Positions 24,985 to 36,140 of a DNA stretch of 64,000 nucleotides are shown here, one piece after another. The DNA lies in assembly GCA_029721515.1 (NCBI GenBank), contig CM056558.1, forward strand, positions 16,089,240-16,153,239. Direction: 5' to 3'. How positions within the stretch are numbered: the first letter of the stretch is position 1; the number at the start of each line of letters is the position of its first letter. The notes below the pieces were generated by a model that was given only the letters and a program-made list of their open reading frames with translations, had not been told where the DNA came from and ran no database searches. Source of the stretch: Synanceia verrucosa (Eukaryota; Chordata; Actinopteri; Perciformes; Synanceiidae). Made by a program: the position numbers and the translations under genes.

Positions 24985-25012
24985 TCTGATTGGCTGAGTC
25001 ATCTTTGGTCAC
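24985..25012 (-). promoter_or_regulatory. Possible second fcho1 promoter close to exon 2
   Basis: On the minus strand a CCAAT box (plus GATTGGCT, 24988-24995) sits beside a TGACTCA AP-1-like site (24994-25000), with a CATGTG E-box about 15 bp away. A pyrimidine-rich, fairly GC-rich stretch follows for about 250 bp, leading to exon 2 at 24561. This layout would suit a proximal promoter. I could not fix a donor for an alternative first exon (GACGG|GTACCT near 24936 is one option), so the call is weak. Confidence 0.25.
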
Positions 25013-25614
25013 ATGATGCTGTTACTCACCTCACATCTGAGCGCACATTTTTCATGTTGGACTATACTCATTTCTATCTAGCAACCACTTATTGTTCAAA
25101 AACTGCAATGTATGGTGGTATTTTATTAATTAGTATTTATTATATTGGAGGACACAAATTACATTACATTACACTCATACAAATTTTTAACTCTAAAATC
25201 TTTATTTTGTTGAATGAGTGGGTCGTGGTAAAAAAAAAAAAATGCCACATATTGATGCTACCATCAGCAGCTGGCTACTTTAGCTTAGCACAAAAATGTT
25301 TCAGACATTTTCAGCCATGTCAAAGTGGATTTCACAAGCTGAGAGTCATTGTTCGGCTTTTAGAGATTTTTGTGGATTTGTATTTATTATATTATTGTTA
25401 TTATTATTATTATATTTTTCTGTGTAGGAGAACACATACAGCTCACTTAACAACTGATTTTAAAAAAACAATGTTAACAAAGATTTCCAGAAAAACTAGG
25501 AATACCACCAACAAGTTGCTGTTTACAGCCACATCTCTCCAAAATGTCATCACTTCCATCATTTTGCTTTTAGTCATCTGTTTCAAAATTGTCATATTTA
25601 GCATATGAATTATT

Positions 25615-25795
25615 GAGTTGTGGCCAAAACTTGTTTTGTGAGGTCACAGTGACCTTTCACCCAGCAAATTGTTTTCAGTTTATCCTGGAGTCCAAGTGGA
25701 AATTTGTGCAAAGTTCAAAAGGTGTTCTTGAAACATTGCATGGTAGGGATGGACGCCCATACAGGTGAACGGGCAACCTGAAAACATAACTATAA
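25615..25795 (+). repeat. Dispersed repeat with GAGGTCACAGTGACCTTTCA core
   Basis: GAGGTCACAGTGACCTTTCA, then GGAGTCCAAGTGGAAATTTG, then GGGATGGACGCCCATAC and CGGGCAACCTGAAAACATAA. This order is familiar from many teleost introns and intergenic regions. Family not assigned. Confidence 0.55.
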
Positions 25796-26051
25796 ATAAA
25801 CGTGACTGTCACCAGCACACAGGCAAATCCCACAAATGAACAAAACATGACTCCTTGTTGTCTCCTGCCCTTTCCAAGATAATCCATAATGCAAGTGTTT
25901 CCCCAGGGCTGCCCCCATGCAGGGTTTCTGTTATCTGTTATTCTGCTGACTGGAGCTCTTTCCCTGCTCCTCTGGCACTGACTCACATATACAGGTCCTA
26001 GTGACCTGGCATTAGGCAGGACCAACACACACACAGAAATAAATACAGCAA

Positions 26052-26052
<1 letters not shown>

Positions 26053-26084
<32 letters not shown>
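26053..26084. repeat. (CA)16 microsatellite
   Basis: Long pure CA tract in fcho1 intron 1. Confidence 0.9.
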
Positions 26085-26086
<2 letters not shown>

Positions 26087-29000
26087 TGTTAATTAGCTCT
26101 GCGGGGCTGGAGGTCCCTGCAGACAGCAGGTTAGCGATAGACAAGGACAGCAACACTGTAGAATACAGCTTATAATTCAGTAGTACTGTTTATTTTTAGA
26201 GGAATATTAGAGTCCTGTAATACTTAAAACCTTCAAACTGAACTGTAATTAAGCCAGTGTGTTATAAAAACTATATGACAAGGCTTGTCTCATGTAATGC
26301 ATAAGTTTTATGATGATGATTGTAAAATAACTGATATTTTGATATCACATAAGATATTGTACCGTGGACAGCTCTGTCAACATTATTTAAAAAAACTGAA
26401 ATATTGGAGGTAATTATTCATTTATTTACTTTTACACTTTGAGTGCCAGCCGTTTTATAAAACTGAAAGTGCCTTGGGTCAGCATTTTTGGCCATTTTAG
26501 GTCATATTTTAAGACCCACAGAATATTTTGTATTATGACTCTGAAAACACTGAATAGCTCAAATGAAAGAAGAGACTCTATTTCATCATGAAAAAAAAAA
26601 ATGTTTGCACCTTGTTCCATTCTTGTTTTATCTGGAGGAGAGTAGAGGCCACTTTCACCAAAATCACCTTTTTGTCCAGATCTCTTTATGTCCCGACTAC
26701 AAATCCCAGAAGCCCCAATATTACTCACAGGCTGTGAGAGCACCCTGTTGTGCCTGCTGCCACTTTGAAAAACATTTTTATTTTTTGTAGACATTTGGAT
26801 GCATTAGATCTCAAAGTAAAATTTGGGGAAAGACAAATGAGCAGTTAAGAGACAGTTCATTGATTCACTGTACATTTTACTCAACAGTCTAACGCTGCTG
26901 TAAAGCTGTAATGCAGGACCAGGAGAAAATATCTATCCATCTTCAAATTCAATGTAATACCTATTCAACTGATCATTATATTTGAATATATGTAAAAAAA
27001 ATTAAGCCTTAAATAAAACAAACCAAACATAAATGCAGATCAGTGAAGAAATATTTTGAAAGGTCACCAGTCCACTGCCAATAGGCGCTGCCTGTGTAGA
27101 TTTTCATCAATACCCATGCAGGAGCACAGTGATCCTGACCAAACCACCAGATGGTTTTCAGAGTAGCAGCAAGAAAGGACAGCAGATTAAAACAGACACA
27201 CCACGATGCTGAGGGATGACAGAAGCCTCGTTTTTTTCTTCAGCGTGATGTGGCATATTGAAACATGCTGTACATTAGAGTTTATTAGCCAGTTTGTTTC
27301 ACCCCTCACTGTTTTGACACAGCATGATCCAGAAACACAAAAACGGAGAGAAAGGTGTGCACTGGGACCCCGTGTGGATAGCAGCCACTGTGGGATGTGA
27401 GAAGCAGCTGACATCCAGCATTCTCCATCTGGTTCCAACTAAACCATCATCTGAAATCAGCTCTGAGGCAAACAAAGCCCTGAGAAGATGTGGGACACAG
27501 TGACCTTGATTCCTCAAGGTCAATCAAGATCCTCAAGATGTTTTTTTTTTCCCCCAGAAATTAAAGGTCTGCTGTCTGCATACATGTTAGTGACACCTTC
27601 TGCAGACACAAATAGTAAACTGTGATAAACATAGACCTATATGTATAAATAAACAAGACTATTTAGAGTTCCCTTTTCAGTCTGCCATAAAACAGGCTTT
27701 AGAGATGCTCTTTATAAATTGGTGGGTAATAAATTATTCTCAGATGAATGAGAAAATTAAATTATTATTGCTCCAGACTGACAATTTATTCCAGTAACGT
27801 GAAGCCTTTTCTTAAAAACAGCTGCAGGAAATTACAAGTGTAACCAGCGCACAGACAGACCGATTAATGCATAACAGTTTCAATGCTGCGGGTAGCATTT
27901 CAAGCATGATGCCAGAAAAAAAAAAAAAAAAAATTACTTTAAAAGAGTCGACATGCTTAAAGCGAAATGACCTATTATGTCATTAATTAAAAGGGATGAC
28001 CAGAGTTTTTACAATTCATCTTCGGGGGATATTTATGTGTGTAACAAGTTTTATGGCAATCTGTGAAACTGAGATATTTCAGTCTGGACCAAAGTGCTGA
28101 ACATTGCCTCCAACGACACCACTAAGAACACAGCTATGTACAGTATACGTATATTCAAATATGTTGAACCCTTTTTGTTCACGATCATGAGGCAGGTCAC
28201 ACAGAGACAGAGAGAGAACGTGGAGAGAAACAGAGCAGCATTCACACCGACAGTAAGAAATGAAATGCATGGTTTGAGCCGAGGTGACGATCATATCATC
28301 AACAGACAGACAGTAGGTCAGTCAGAGATACAAGGCGGCCAGCCTTATCAATGGATAAGCTCTCCGTCACCCTCACGCTGCCTGACAACGCACCGATGGC
28401 TGCCATTACATGAAAAATTAGGACTTAAGAAAACCAGATGTGGAGGAGTGAAAGAAAGGCTCTTACACAGACAAACACTATCCACACCCCATTTGATTCC
28501 TGAAGCATCCTTGCTTTCATTTCCCTTTCCTCTTTCTTTTGCCAGAGAGCAATCTACTAACAGATGTCTCTCTGAGGGAAAGGACGGAGGGTTGCTCAAC
28601 ACCTCCTAATGCCTCTCTGCCTCCTCTGGGTGAGAGCAGAGATGATAAGTTGCGCATGAATTACACCCTACAGTATGTCTCTCCTAACAGTGACAATGCC
28701 AGAGAACAGCCTCCTCCTCCGACTCAAAGAGCCAAATAAAAATGGAACTGGGTTAAATGTAATGACACAGCTCGGTGTGGAAGAAAGATCCTTCACTAAC
28801 CTCCGAACAGTCAGATTTGTCAAAAGCTCAAGGAGCAAAGCAGAGAGGAGATGACGCAAAGGAAATGAGCGAAAACGCAAAAGGACAGGTTGAAGTGAAA
28901 GATTGCGAGGCGAGGTGGGCGGATGGTGAGACAGGTAAACATAAACAAGACAACAGGTGAACGACGAAGAGATGTAAAGATGAGACAAAAAGTAAAATGG

Positions 29001-32000
29001 TGGCTGTGGCACAATGGAAAAAAAGTTTTTCTTAATAATTTGGTGTATTTAATTTGCTGAAATCTATATCTTTTATATCTTACAAACAGCTAGTATCCGT
29101 AAATTTGAAACAATCACTTGATTCCTCAACTGTCAGAAATCAAATCAATATTAAGAAATACATTAAGCAACGAGATGATGAGTACATAAAGTAGCTCACT
29201 AAGGCATTTACAGTACTATATTCACCATCTTAGTTTAGCTTGTTAGCTAAATATCACCAAACAAAAAGCACAGCTGATTTGTTTTTTAAGCAATCAATAA
29301 AATGATTTCTCCAGTTCTTAAATTACACAGATTATCCTCATTGCACCTACTTTGAACATCTTTAGGTTTTGGACTATTGGTTGGATAAAACACGAAGGGC
29401 TGTCCTCCTCGACTATTCCATTAATTTGATTTAATCGTAGGATTGGTACAAAATCCACAAAGAATTACACAAAAGCACCACTTTCAAATCTTGCTTTTAC
29501 TGGAGATGTGCTCATTGGTTTCTTGGCGATAAAAGCGTAAAACCAACTAAAGAGAAGAAATCTAAATCGACTAAAGGCAGATTAGAGAAGAGGCAAAACT
29601 AAAAACATCTCACTTTAAGAGCCTGGGCCCTGGGAAACTGTTTTTCATCATTTAAGTCGATCACAAAAAGTAATCCATAATGAAAATAAAGTTATTCTGA
29701 TTTTGGGACACCAGCCACTCAGCCTTATTTCTATTTATTAGGTGTGAGGGTCTGAGAGAGGTAAGACGAGGACAAACTGAGTTCTTCTGAGAATGACACT
29801 TCTGCACTGCAGATCTGTCCCTCAGTATTAGTTTTAAAGCTGATTTGGCAAAGCGTGGAGGGGAGATCATTTTGTGTCAGGCCTAATTTCCCCTTCACCG
29901 CCACCAGACAGCCTTCTTCACTCCTCTGCCACATCTACCAGCGTGGGATGACTCACTGCTGTGGTTGGTAATTTAGAGCAAGACTTGGCTGTGGACGTTT
30001 AATAGCTTCTTTCGTGAATATAAAACTTATGTGGGTTGATATGATCGATGCAGCGCCAATATGAGCTTTCAGTTCATCTGTACTAAGGACATTCAATGGT
30101 TGCTCTTTCCATTAGCCAGAGGATATTTTTATGACACAAAAAGCAACAAAAAATTATTTCTGTATACTTATTCTCTTATTGCTTTTAGCAACTTGATTCA
30201 TCTGCCTGCATCAGCACGGTCAGGACAAACACATGAGCTGCTGGAGGATCAGCACTTGACCTTTGTGGACAACATATGGTGAGGCTAAAAAGGTTAACTT
30301 ACAAACGGTTCAGAGTTTTCAATGCATGTCATAGTCTTCATTCAGTGACCAAAGCCGACTCGGGGTCATCACTTGACCTAAATGTGAACTTTCGGTCACA
30401 TGATAACAAGTGTTCATATATAAGAGGAGAACTTAAACCCTTATCTGTAAATAAAACAACTTTAGGGCTCAAACTACCAGATACTTGATCTTTTTAATCG
30501 ATTCATTTGCTGAGTATTAAAATTCTCAATTAATCATTTTCTTTTCCAGTCTACAAAATATCTGAAAATATAAGAAATGCCCATTATAGTATAAGATAAG
30601 ATAATCCTTTACCCCAGTGCATATGTGGCATCTTCAAATTTCTTGTTTGTTTTAACTAGTCCAACACCCCCAAAATATTTAGTTTACTTATCATAATCAT
30701 AGATGTTCCAGCTCTAAACAATTTCAATAATTGATTAACCATTTATCAAGCAAAAACGTCAAACATCCTCTGGTTCCAGCTTCTCAAATGTGAGGATTTT
30801 GTTGCTGTTCTCTGTTCTACATCGTCATGAATTTGAACAGATCAACTGTCTGAATCAGACCATGATCTTACTCAACAGGCAGTATCCTGCTGTGACTCAC
30901 TGGGTGTCTATTATGAAGAGAGAGATGATTGCTACAATCATCAACAACAAATTCAGCACCTCCAAATTGTCAGCACAGCTCACCAAGAAAAATGCATCAT
31001 GACAAACATTAAATCACTAAAACCAGAGCCTGCACTTTAATAATGGCACACCGGAACCAACAATCACATCACCGCCAACTTGATGACAGAATGGCACACT
31101 GTATTTAATGACTCAAGCAGCCTCTGCAGCACTGTTTTCTCTTAAAGCAATAAACAGGCTGCTGGGTGAAGGCATGCCCGAGCCTACGGTGACTGAGACC
31201 GAACGAGATAGAGGCAGTGAGACAGCAAACACAACAGACAGGAGTGTGTGTGGAGAGAGAGAAGCAGAGGGATAAACACAACCCAGGCTGTCAGCTCCCC
31301 ATTGTCCTGGTCTGAATGTGCTTTTGTCACAGCGGCATACAGCCACAGTCCAGTCCAGTCTACGACAACGTGCCAGGCGGGCACCACTTCCATGCCGTGG
31401 CATCACCAGCCTGACGAGAACGTCCGCAGCGTAACAGCAAACACACTCACAATACACAGCGACGTCCACACACAACAAGACATGAGCGTGTTGCAGCAGT
31501 GCAGCAGTGAATTAAGACAGAGCCAAGTCCAACACTGCACTTTATTGTTCCTTTATTGAGGAGAGACTGAGGACAGATTTAGCTCTTGGCTCGGCTGTAT
31601 TCTCTGCTATTCTTAGTAACCCATTAACACTAAACTTGTATTTCTAATTTCTATAATGACTTAAAAAGGGTTAAATAAGTGACTATGAGCATATCATGTA
31701 TTCACACTGTAAACAAAAACATTACGAGAAAATAGTGAAAAATGCACGTAATATAATTTTCAAGTGTTACTAACAGACCAAATCCAAAAGATACTCAATT
31801 TTCAATTTGTTTTCCAACCAATAAACCAATCAACCAATACTGTTTGTTACAGACCTGAGAGGTCCAGGGGTCGCAGTAAAGAAACCTGAAAATGTTCACA
31901 ATTAGGAATATTTCACAACTGATTCAATAATTGGATAACAGATTAAGTGTTATAGCTCCGAAATAAACAAACATATGAATAACTGTATCCACAGTTTAAA

Positions 32001-32234
32001 GCCGTCATCATATTTAAGGTTTCACTCCTCGTAGCTGTAGCTGATTCCTTGTTAATTGAAATCATCTCAAATTGAAATCTCCCTCCATGCTTTCTGTCAA
32101 GCTAATCAACTTTCACCTCCACTTATCATGCTTGCCTTTTAAACACAGCAGAGCAGAAAAGAAACCAGTAACCCAGAAACAGATCCTGGATCATTTCTGC
32201 TCCAGGATCTTGCCATCTGCCATGTGGAGACCTT

Positions 32235-32264
32235 GGCTCAGCTCAGCTCGGCTCAGCTCAGCTC
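32235..32264. repeat. GCTCA pentanucleotide repeat
   Basis: Six near-perfect GCTCA units, one with a G for A change. Confidence 0.8.
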
Positions 32265-35200
32265 ACAACCTCAGGCACAGATCAATGGTTTTACTTGATT
32301 TCACAGCAAAGTGTTTACCTGTTGACACCTCAACTTTTCAACATGTAATTGTAACCGCGCTCAGAATGTACTGCACTGTAAATCCAGTGCTCTGAATTGA
32401 AAGTAGTATCAGAGTTTTGTTTGTGTTTTTATTATGTAACAGGTTAGCTTTACCGTTTCCTGCCTCATGTTTCCTGCCTCTGGGTTCTGCCCTGCTTGGC
32501 AATGCAGAGGGAAGGCCTTGCAGCACTACAGCCTACATACGAGAGGCTACACATGTATAATTGATATTTGTCATTGGCGCGATATAATGTGCTGTAGGTG
32601 AGCCAACAGAGAAGGAGGGAGGCAGGATCACAACAAGTAATAGTAAGAAGATCCCTATGGGTCAAAGAGAGGGAAAGAGGAGCGTGAGGGAAGGTGAGAG
32701 TCCAGCTGATTAACTATGAATGTGCACATAAATGCTGTCACTGCATTCAAATATAAATACAAAACAGGGAACTCTTCTTATTGACACTTTTCTATTTCTA
32801 ACCTGACTGCAATTGCTGATGTGTGGAGAGGGAAAACCCTAAAGCTTGCAAAGCATGGGGCTTTACAGAGGTGTTTGTGGTTTGGTAATTGGCTGTGTGC
32901 TGCGAAGAAGCAGCCTGTCAACAAAAGCTGGAGTCACCAGAGGTTTGGCCATTTTCTGTTTTAACCATGTTCTCAGGTGGCCAGTCTCCTCACTGTTTGT
33001 GACTGTCTAAATGCCAAACTGCATATCTGAACTGGGCCAATTCACAAATGTCCCATCTTATGGTTTCAGACAGCACTTCTTGAATTATCTTGTGATAATT
33101 CCAATATCTTGCAGAACACAACAATTTCACCATTTGAGTGAAAACAAAAACATCAGTGAATTATAAACATATCCAAAAAACAGTCAGACAGCTGTAACAC
33201 CAGCTGTCAAATGACCAAGGCTTTGCTCTTTCAAAATAAAAGCGAGTTAACTCAGGTAGAAGGTCTAAATGGAATGTTAATGCTTTGAAAAAACTGTCCA
33301 ACTCTCATTTTCCTTTTCACCTTATGCCTTTGGCTCTACTTTAAGTCCAGTAAACATGTCACACAGTGTGGGGTCACTGCTGAGCTATTAGTAGAAATAT
33401 GCAATATGTCACTATGCAATATTTATTATAAACTTTGGTGAAGTGACAATGCTAGCATTTAGCCCGGAGCTCCCTCACTCAGCAAACATAATGTGCTCCA
33501 ACTGCCAACTCCAAAGGAATTAATGGTTGCGTTAGATCTATACACAATTCATATTCAGTGTTACTGAAATGTATCAGCAACATCACAAGCAGCTATGCAA
33601 CAATACACATATCAGTGAAAGCCAGATTATAAAAGCGCACATGCACATAGCACAAAAGTCTACAGCGAATCATATGGTCATCCATCCAGCAGAGATATTT
33701 CACTCTTCTACTCCACTAAGCACCATGAATGTCTGTAGAAGATCTCATGGCCATCCAGCTACAGCACCATTATGAACCACACCAATATGGTGCGAATAAA
33801 CATTTCTGTACCTCAGCAGCATTAAGTTTTAACCAATAAAGCAAAAAAAGGCCTGATGAAATTCACAGAATTAGAGCAAAATGTCTTTCTAAGTTAGGAT
33901 CCTTGTGACCCTCAGGTTCCTTCATATGAGTGATGAGCCTCAACACACCGACACTAGAAAATAGCCTGAATGAACATTGACCGTATAGCAAAGACTGTAC
34001 CGGTAAACTAAGGAGAGGTGAGAAAAATCAACTCTTCCTGCCAACACTGGCACACTTTTATTTATTTAATGTTAGTGAAATCACCCCTCCCTTCACTCTG
34101 TCTCCTTTCCCTCATCCCACTCATTCATCCTGACTCACTTTCTGAGCATTCAGTGAGGAAAAGGTCCATCTCCTGTTGAAGTCAAGGCACTTGGGAGAGC
34201 GTTGTTTACATCTTTGATATAAAAAGACAAAGCAGCGCTCATCTCTCAACTCCTGAAAGTTGCTTTCAGAGGCAGACAGAGAAAAACAATGTCAGTAGAC
34301 AGATGTGCTGCAGCGTGAAGATGCAAATGGTGTATATTACAGCAGTGAGTTTATAAGACAGTTAAAGGGGAATTCCAGTCTGGCTGTTTTGGTTGCACCT
34401 CCTGAAAGTGATACAATGAAGCAAAACCTGAAAACCCAAAACCCACCAAAATAATCATTCCGACCTTTAAATAAATATTTCACAATATAACCAAGCAAAG
34501 AGGAATCACACTACTGGTTGAGAAATGATAAAGAAATAGAGCACATATTTATTTATCATTAGTAGCCATAAAGTAGCCATAGAGCCAGCATGACATGACA
34601 TGCTGATAGAGAGGAACTCAAGGATGCTGTGGTCTTAGAAAAGCAGACCACATATTACCAATAGTACCAGATTTACCAAAAATGTTTGAGGCATATATTT
34701 GTTATATAATATCTGTGTTTTTCAAAATGCAAGTGTGTTTTACTCCAACATTCACAAACATTACTAAGATCTGAAAATGAAGTGATATTAAATATCTGTC
34801 AATTTGTGAGCAATGGAAGGCTTCACTCCCATATTTTGGTGTAACCTTTTGGAGCAGTAAGTTAACGGAATAAACAGGGTTTGGGAAAGATAAGCCAGTA
34901 GTGATAATAAGGTACCACTGTAGTGTTGTCAGTTCAAGAGTCAAATTGAATTTCTTATCAAAAGCTCCTTTTAATCTGATCTCTCCTGAGTAGTGGGCCA
35001 AGGTGTCTCCACGTTGAATATTATTCTCCAGTGGAAGCAAATAAAATCTGTCCTCTGAGAATTCACCAGATAATATTTGCAGGCATCAAACTCATCATGG
35101 GTCTGGTCTGTGATCTCCAACAGCAAAGAACTGGTCCTGATTCAGTTTGTGTCCTTGCTGAATAGTCAGTATGTTCACATTTCAGCTTACCTTTTTGCAT

Positions 35201-35323
35201 ATAAGTTTAGCCGATAAGCAAAAAAACCCACTGCAGTACAGATGTGAGTACATATATAGAAACAGAAAACAGAAAAACACTGACAAGTTACTGTTATCTG
35301 TCAAATGTCAAGTACAAACTCAT

Positions 35324-35324
<1 letters not shown>

Positions 35325-35359
<35 letters not shown>

Positions 35360-35379
35360 GTGTGTGTGTGTGTGTGTGT
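35325..35379. repeat. (CA)n(TA)n(TG)n palindromic microsatellite
   Basis: About 13 CA units, then TATATATA, then about 10 TG units. The tract equals its own reverse complement over most of its length. Confidence 0.9.
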
Positions 35380-35967
35380 TTATGAATATCATCTTCAGAT
35401 ATCACGTCTGCAGGGCTCACATGCTCACATGAACTTAACACTAACTAGTAAAAATTCCCATACAAGCTGATTTAGGATGGAGGAGGACGATTTGATCAGA
35501 GTAATTTCGCCTCAAAATCCCACTGACAAACCGAAAATCCACACCCAGCTCCAAAAATGACTCTGGGTCAACATCAGATGACATAAATGTGCTCTGAAAC
35601 TGAGCCACATGTGTGCCGTTAAATCAAATTCAAATTCAGTCCAATAAATCTTGACAGATGATGCTAATTCTGAATCTGTGTTTTGGTTTGTGAGAATGAA
35701 CATTGCCTACTAAAGTTTAAGTTTTGCATTTATACTACATTTTAAGCTCATAGGTTTACTTGTCTTCTTCTCCGTTGCTAAATTTCCTTCCGTTCATGTG
35801 TCAACAAACGTGTCTATTAGTGCTGCCAGTTTCAATTCAATAATGTCACAGCCAAGCATGACCAACTCGATATTTCAACAGCCTAGCAACAGCTCAGTCA
35901 TTCGAGCCAATTTCTGAATTATATTCATGTAACGGAGGTCGGTAAAACATAATGAAGAAGCAATTAC

Positions 35968-36140
35968 CTGTATAGACCTTTCCAACAGCGTTTATAGTAC
36001 ATTTTCCATCCCCGGTGTCGTCAACAGCCACGGTCCGACACTTGAACGCACCCTGAGCGGTTTGATCATAGTAGTAGAAATTCACCAGGCAGTGTGCGCG
36101 CAAACTCCCGCCCAGCTCGACGCTGATTGGCTACTCCGCC
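35968..36140 (-). promoter_or_regulatory. fcho1: Probable fcho1 promoter and untranslated exon 1
   Basis: On the minus strand a CpG-rich stretch has a CCAAT box (plus-strand ATTGG, 36126-36130), a GC box (CCCGCCCA, 36107-36114), and a second CCGCCCA just upstream at about 36136-36142. No TATA box is seen. About 140 bp downstream is a good donor, ACAG|GTAATTG, at 35968/35967. The next usable minus-strand exon is the start-codon exon at 24561, so this is probably fcho1 exon 1, with transcription starting around 36.05-36.1 kb. A reading frame open through the exon is discussed in the findings. The link to fcho1 is inferred from order and strand only. Confidence 0.5.

Larger units (their letters stand above)
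24562..35967 (-). other. fcho1: fcho1 intron 1 (about 11.4 kb)
   Basis: Defined only if the 36.0 kb exon belongs to fcho1. It contains a dispersed repeat (25.6-25.8 kb), CA microsatellites (26.05 and 35.3 kb), a GCTCA minisatellite (32.2 kb), and A-runs. The longest reading frames (for example 25054-25608 and 28094-28609 on the plus strand) are low-complexity or featureless and are not supported as genes. Confidence 0.5.

Noticed and set aside
25054..25608. 184-codon plus-strand reading frame
   Set aside because: AT-rich, full of Ile/Tyr/Lys runs, no domain or splice context, and it ends next to a dispersed repeat. It is probably chance.
28094..28609. 171-codon plus-strand reading frame
   Set aside because: No recognisable domain and no conserved motif; competing frames exist on the other strand over the same interval.
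31113..31478. 121-codon minus-strand reading frame in a GC-richer stretch
   Set aside because: Cys/Val/Ser-rich chance-like composition, overlapping frames on both strands, and no splice link to fcho1.
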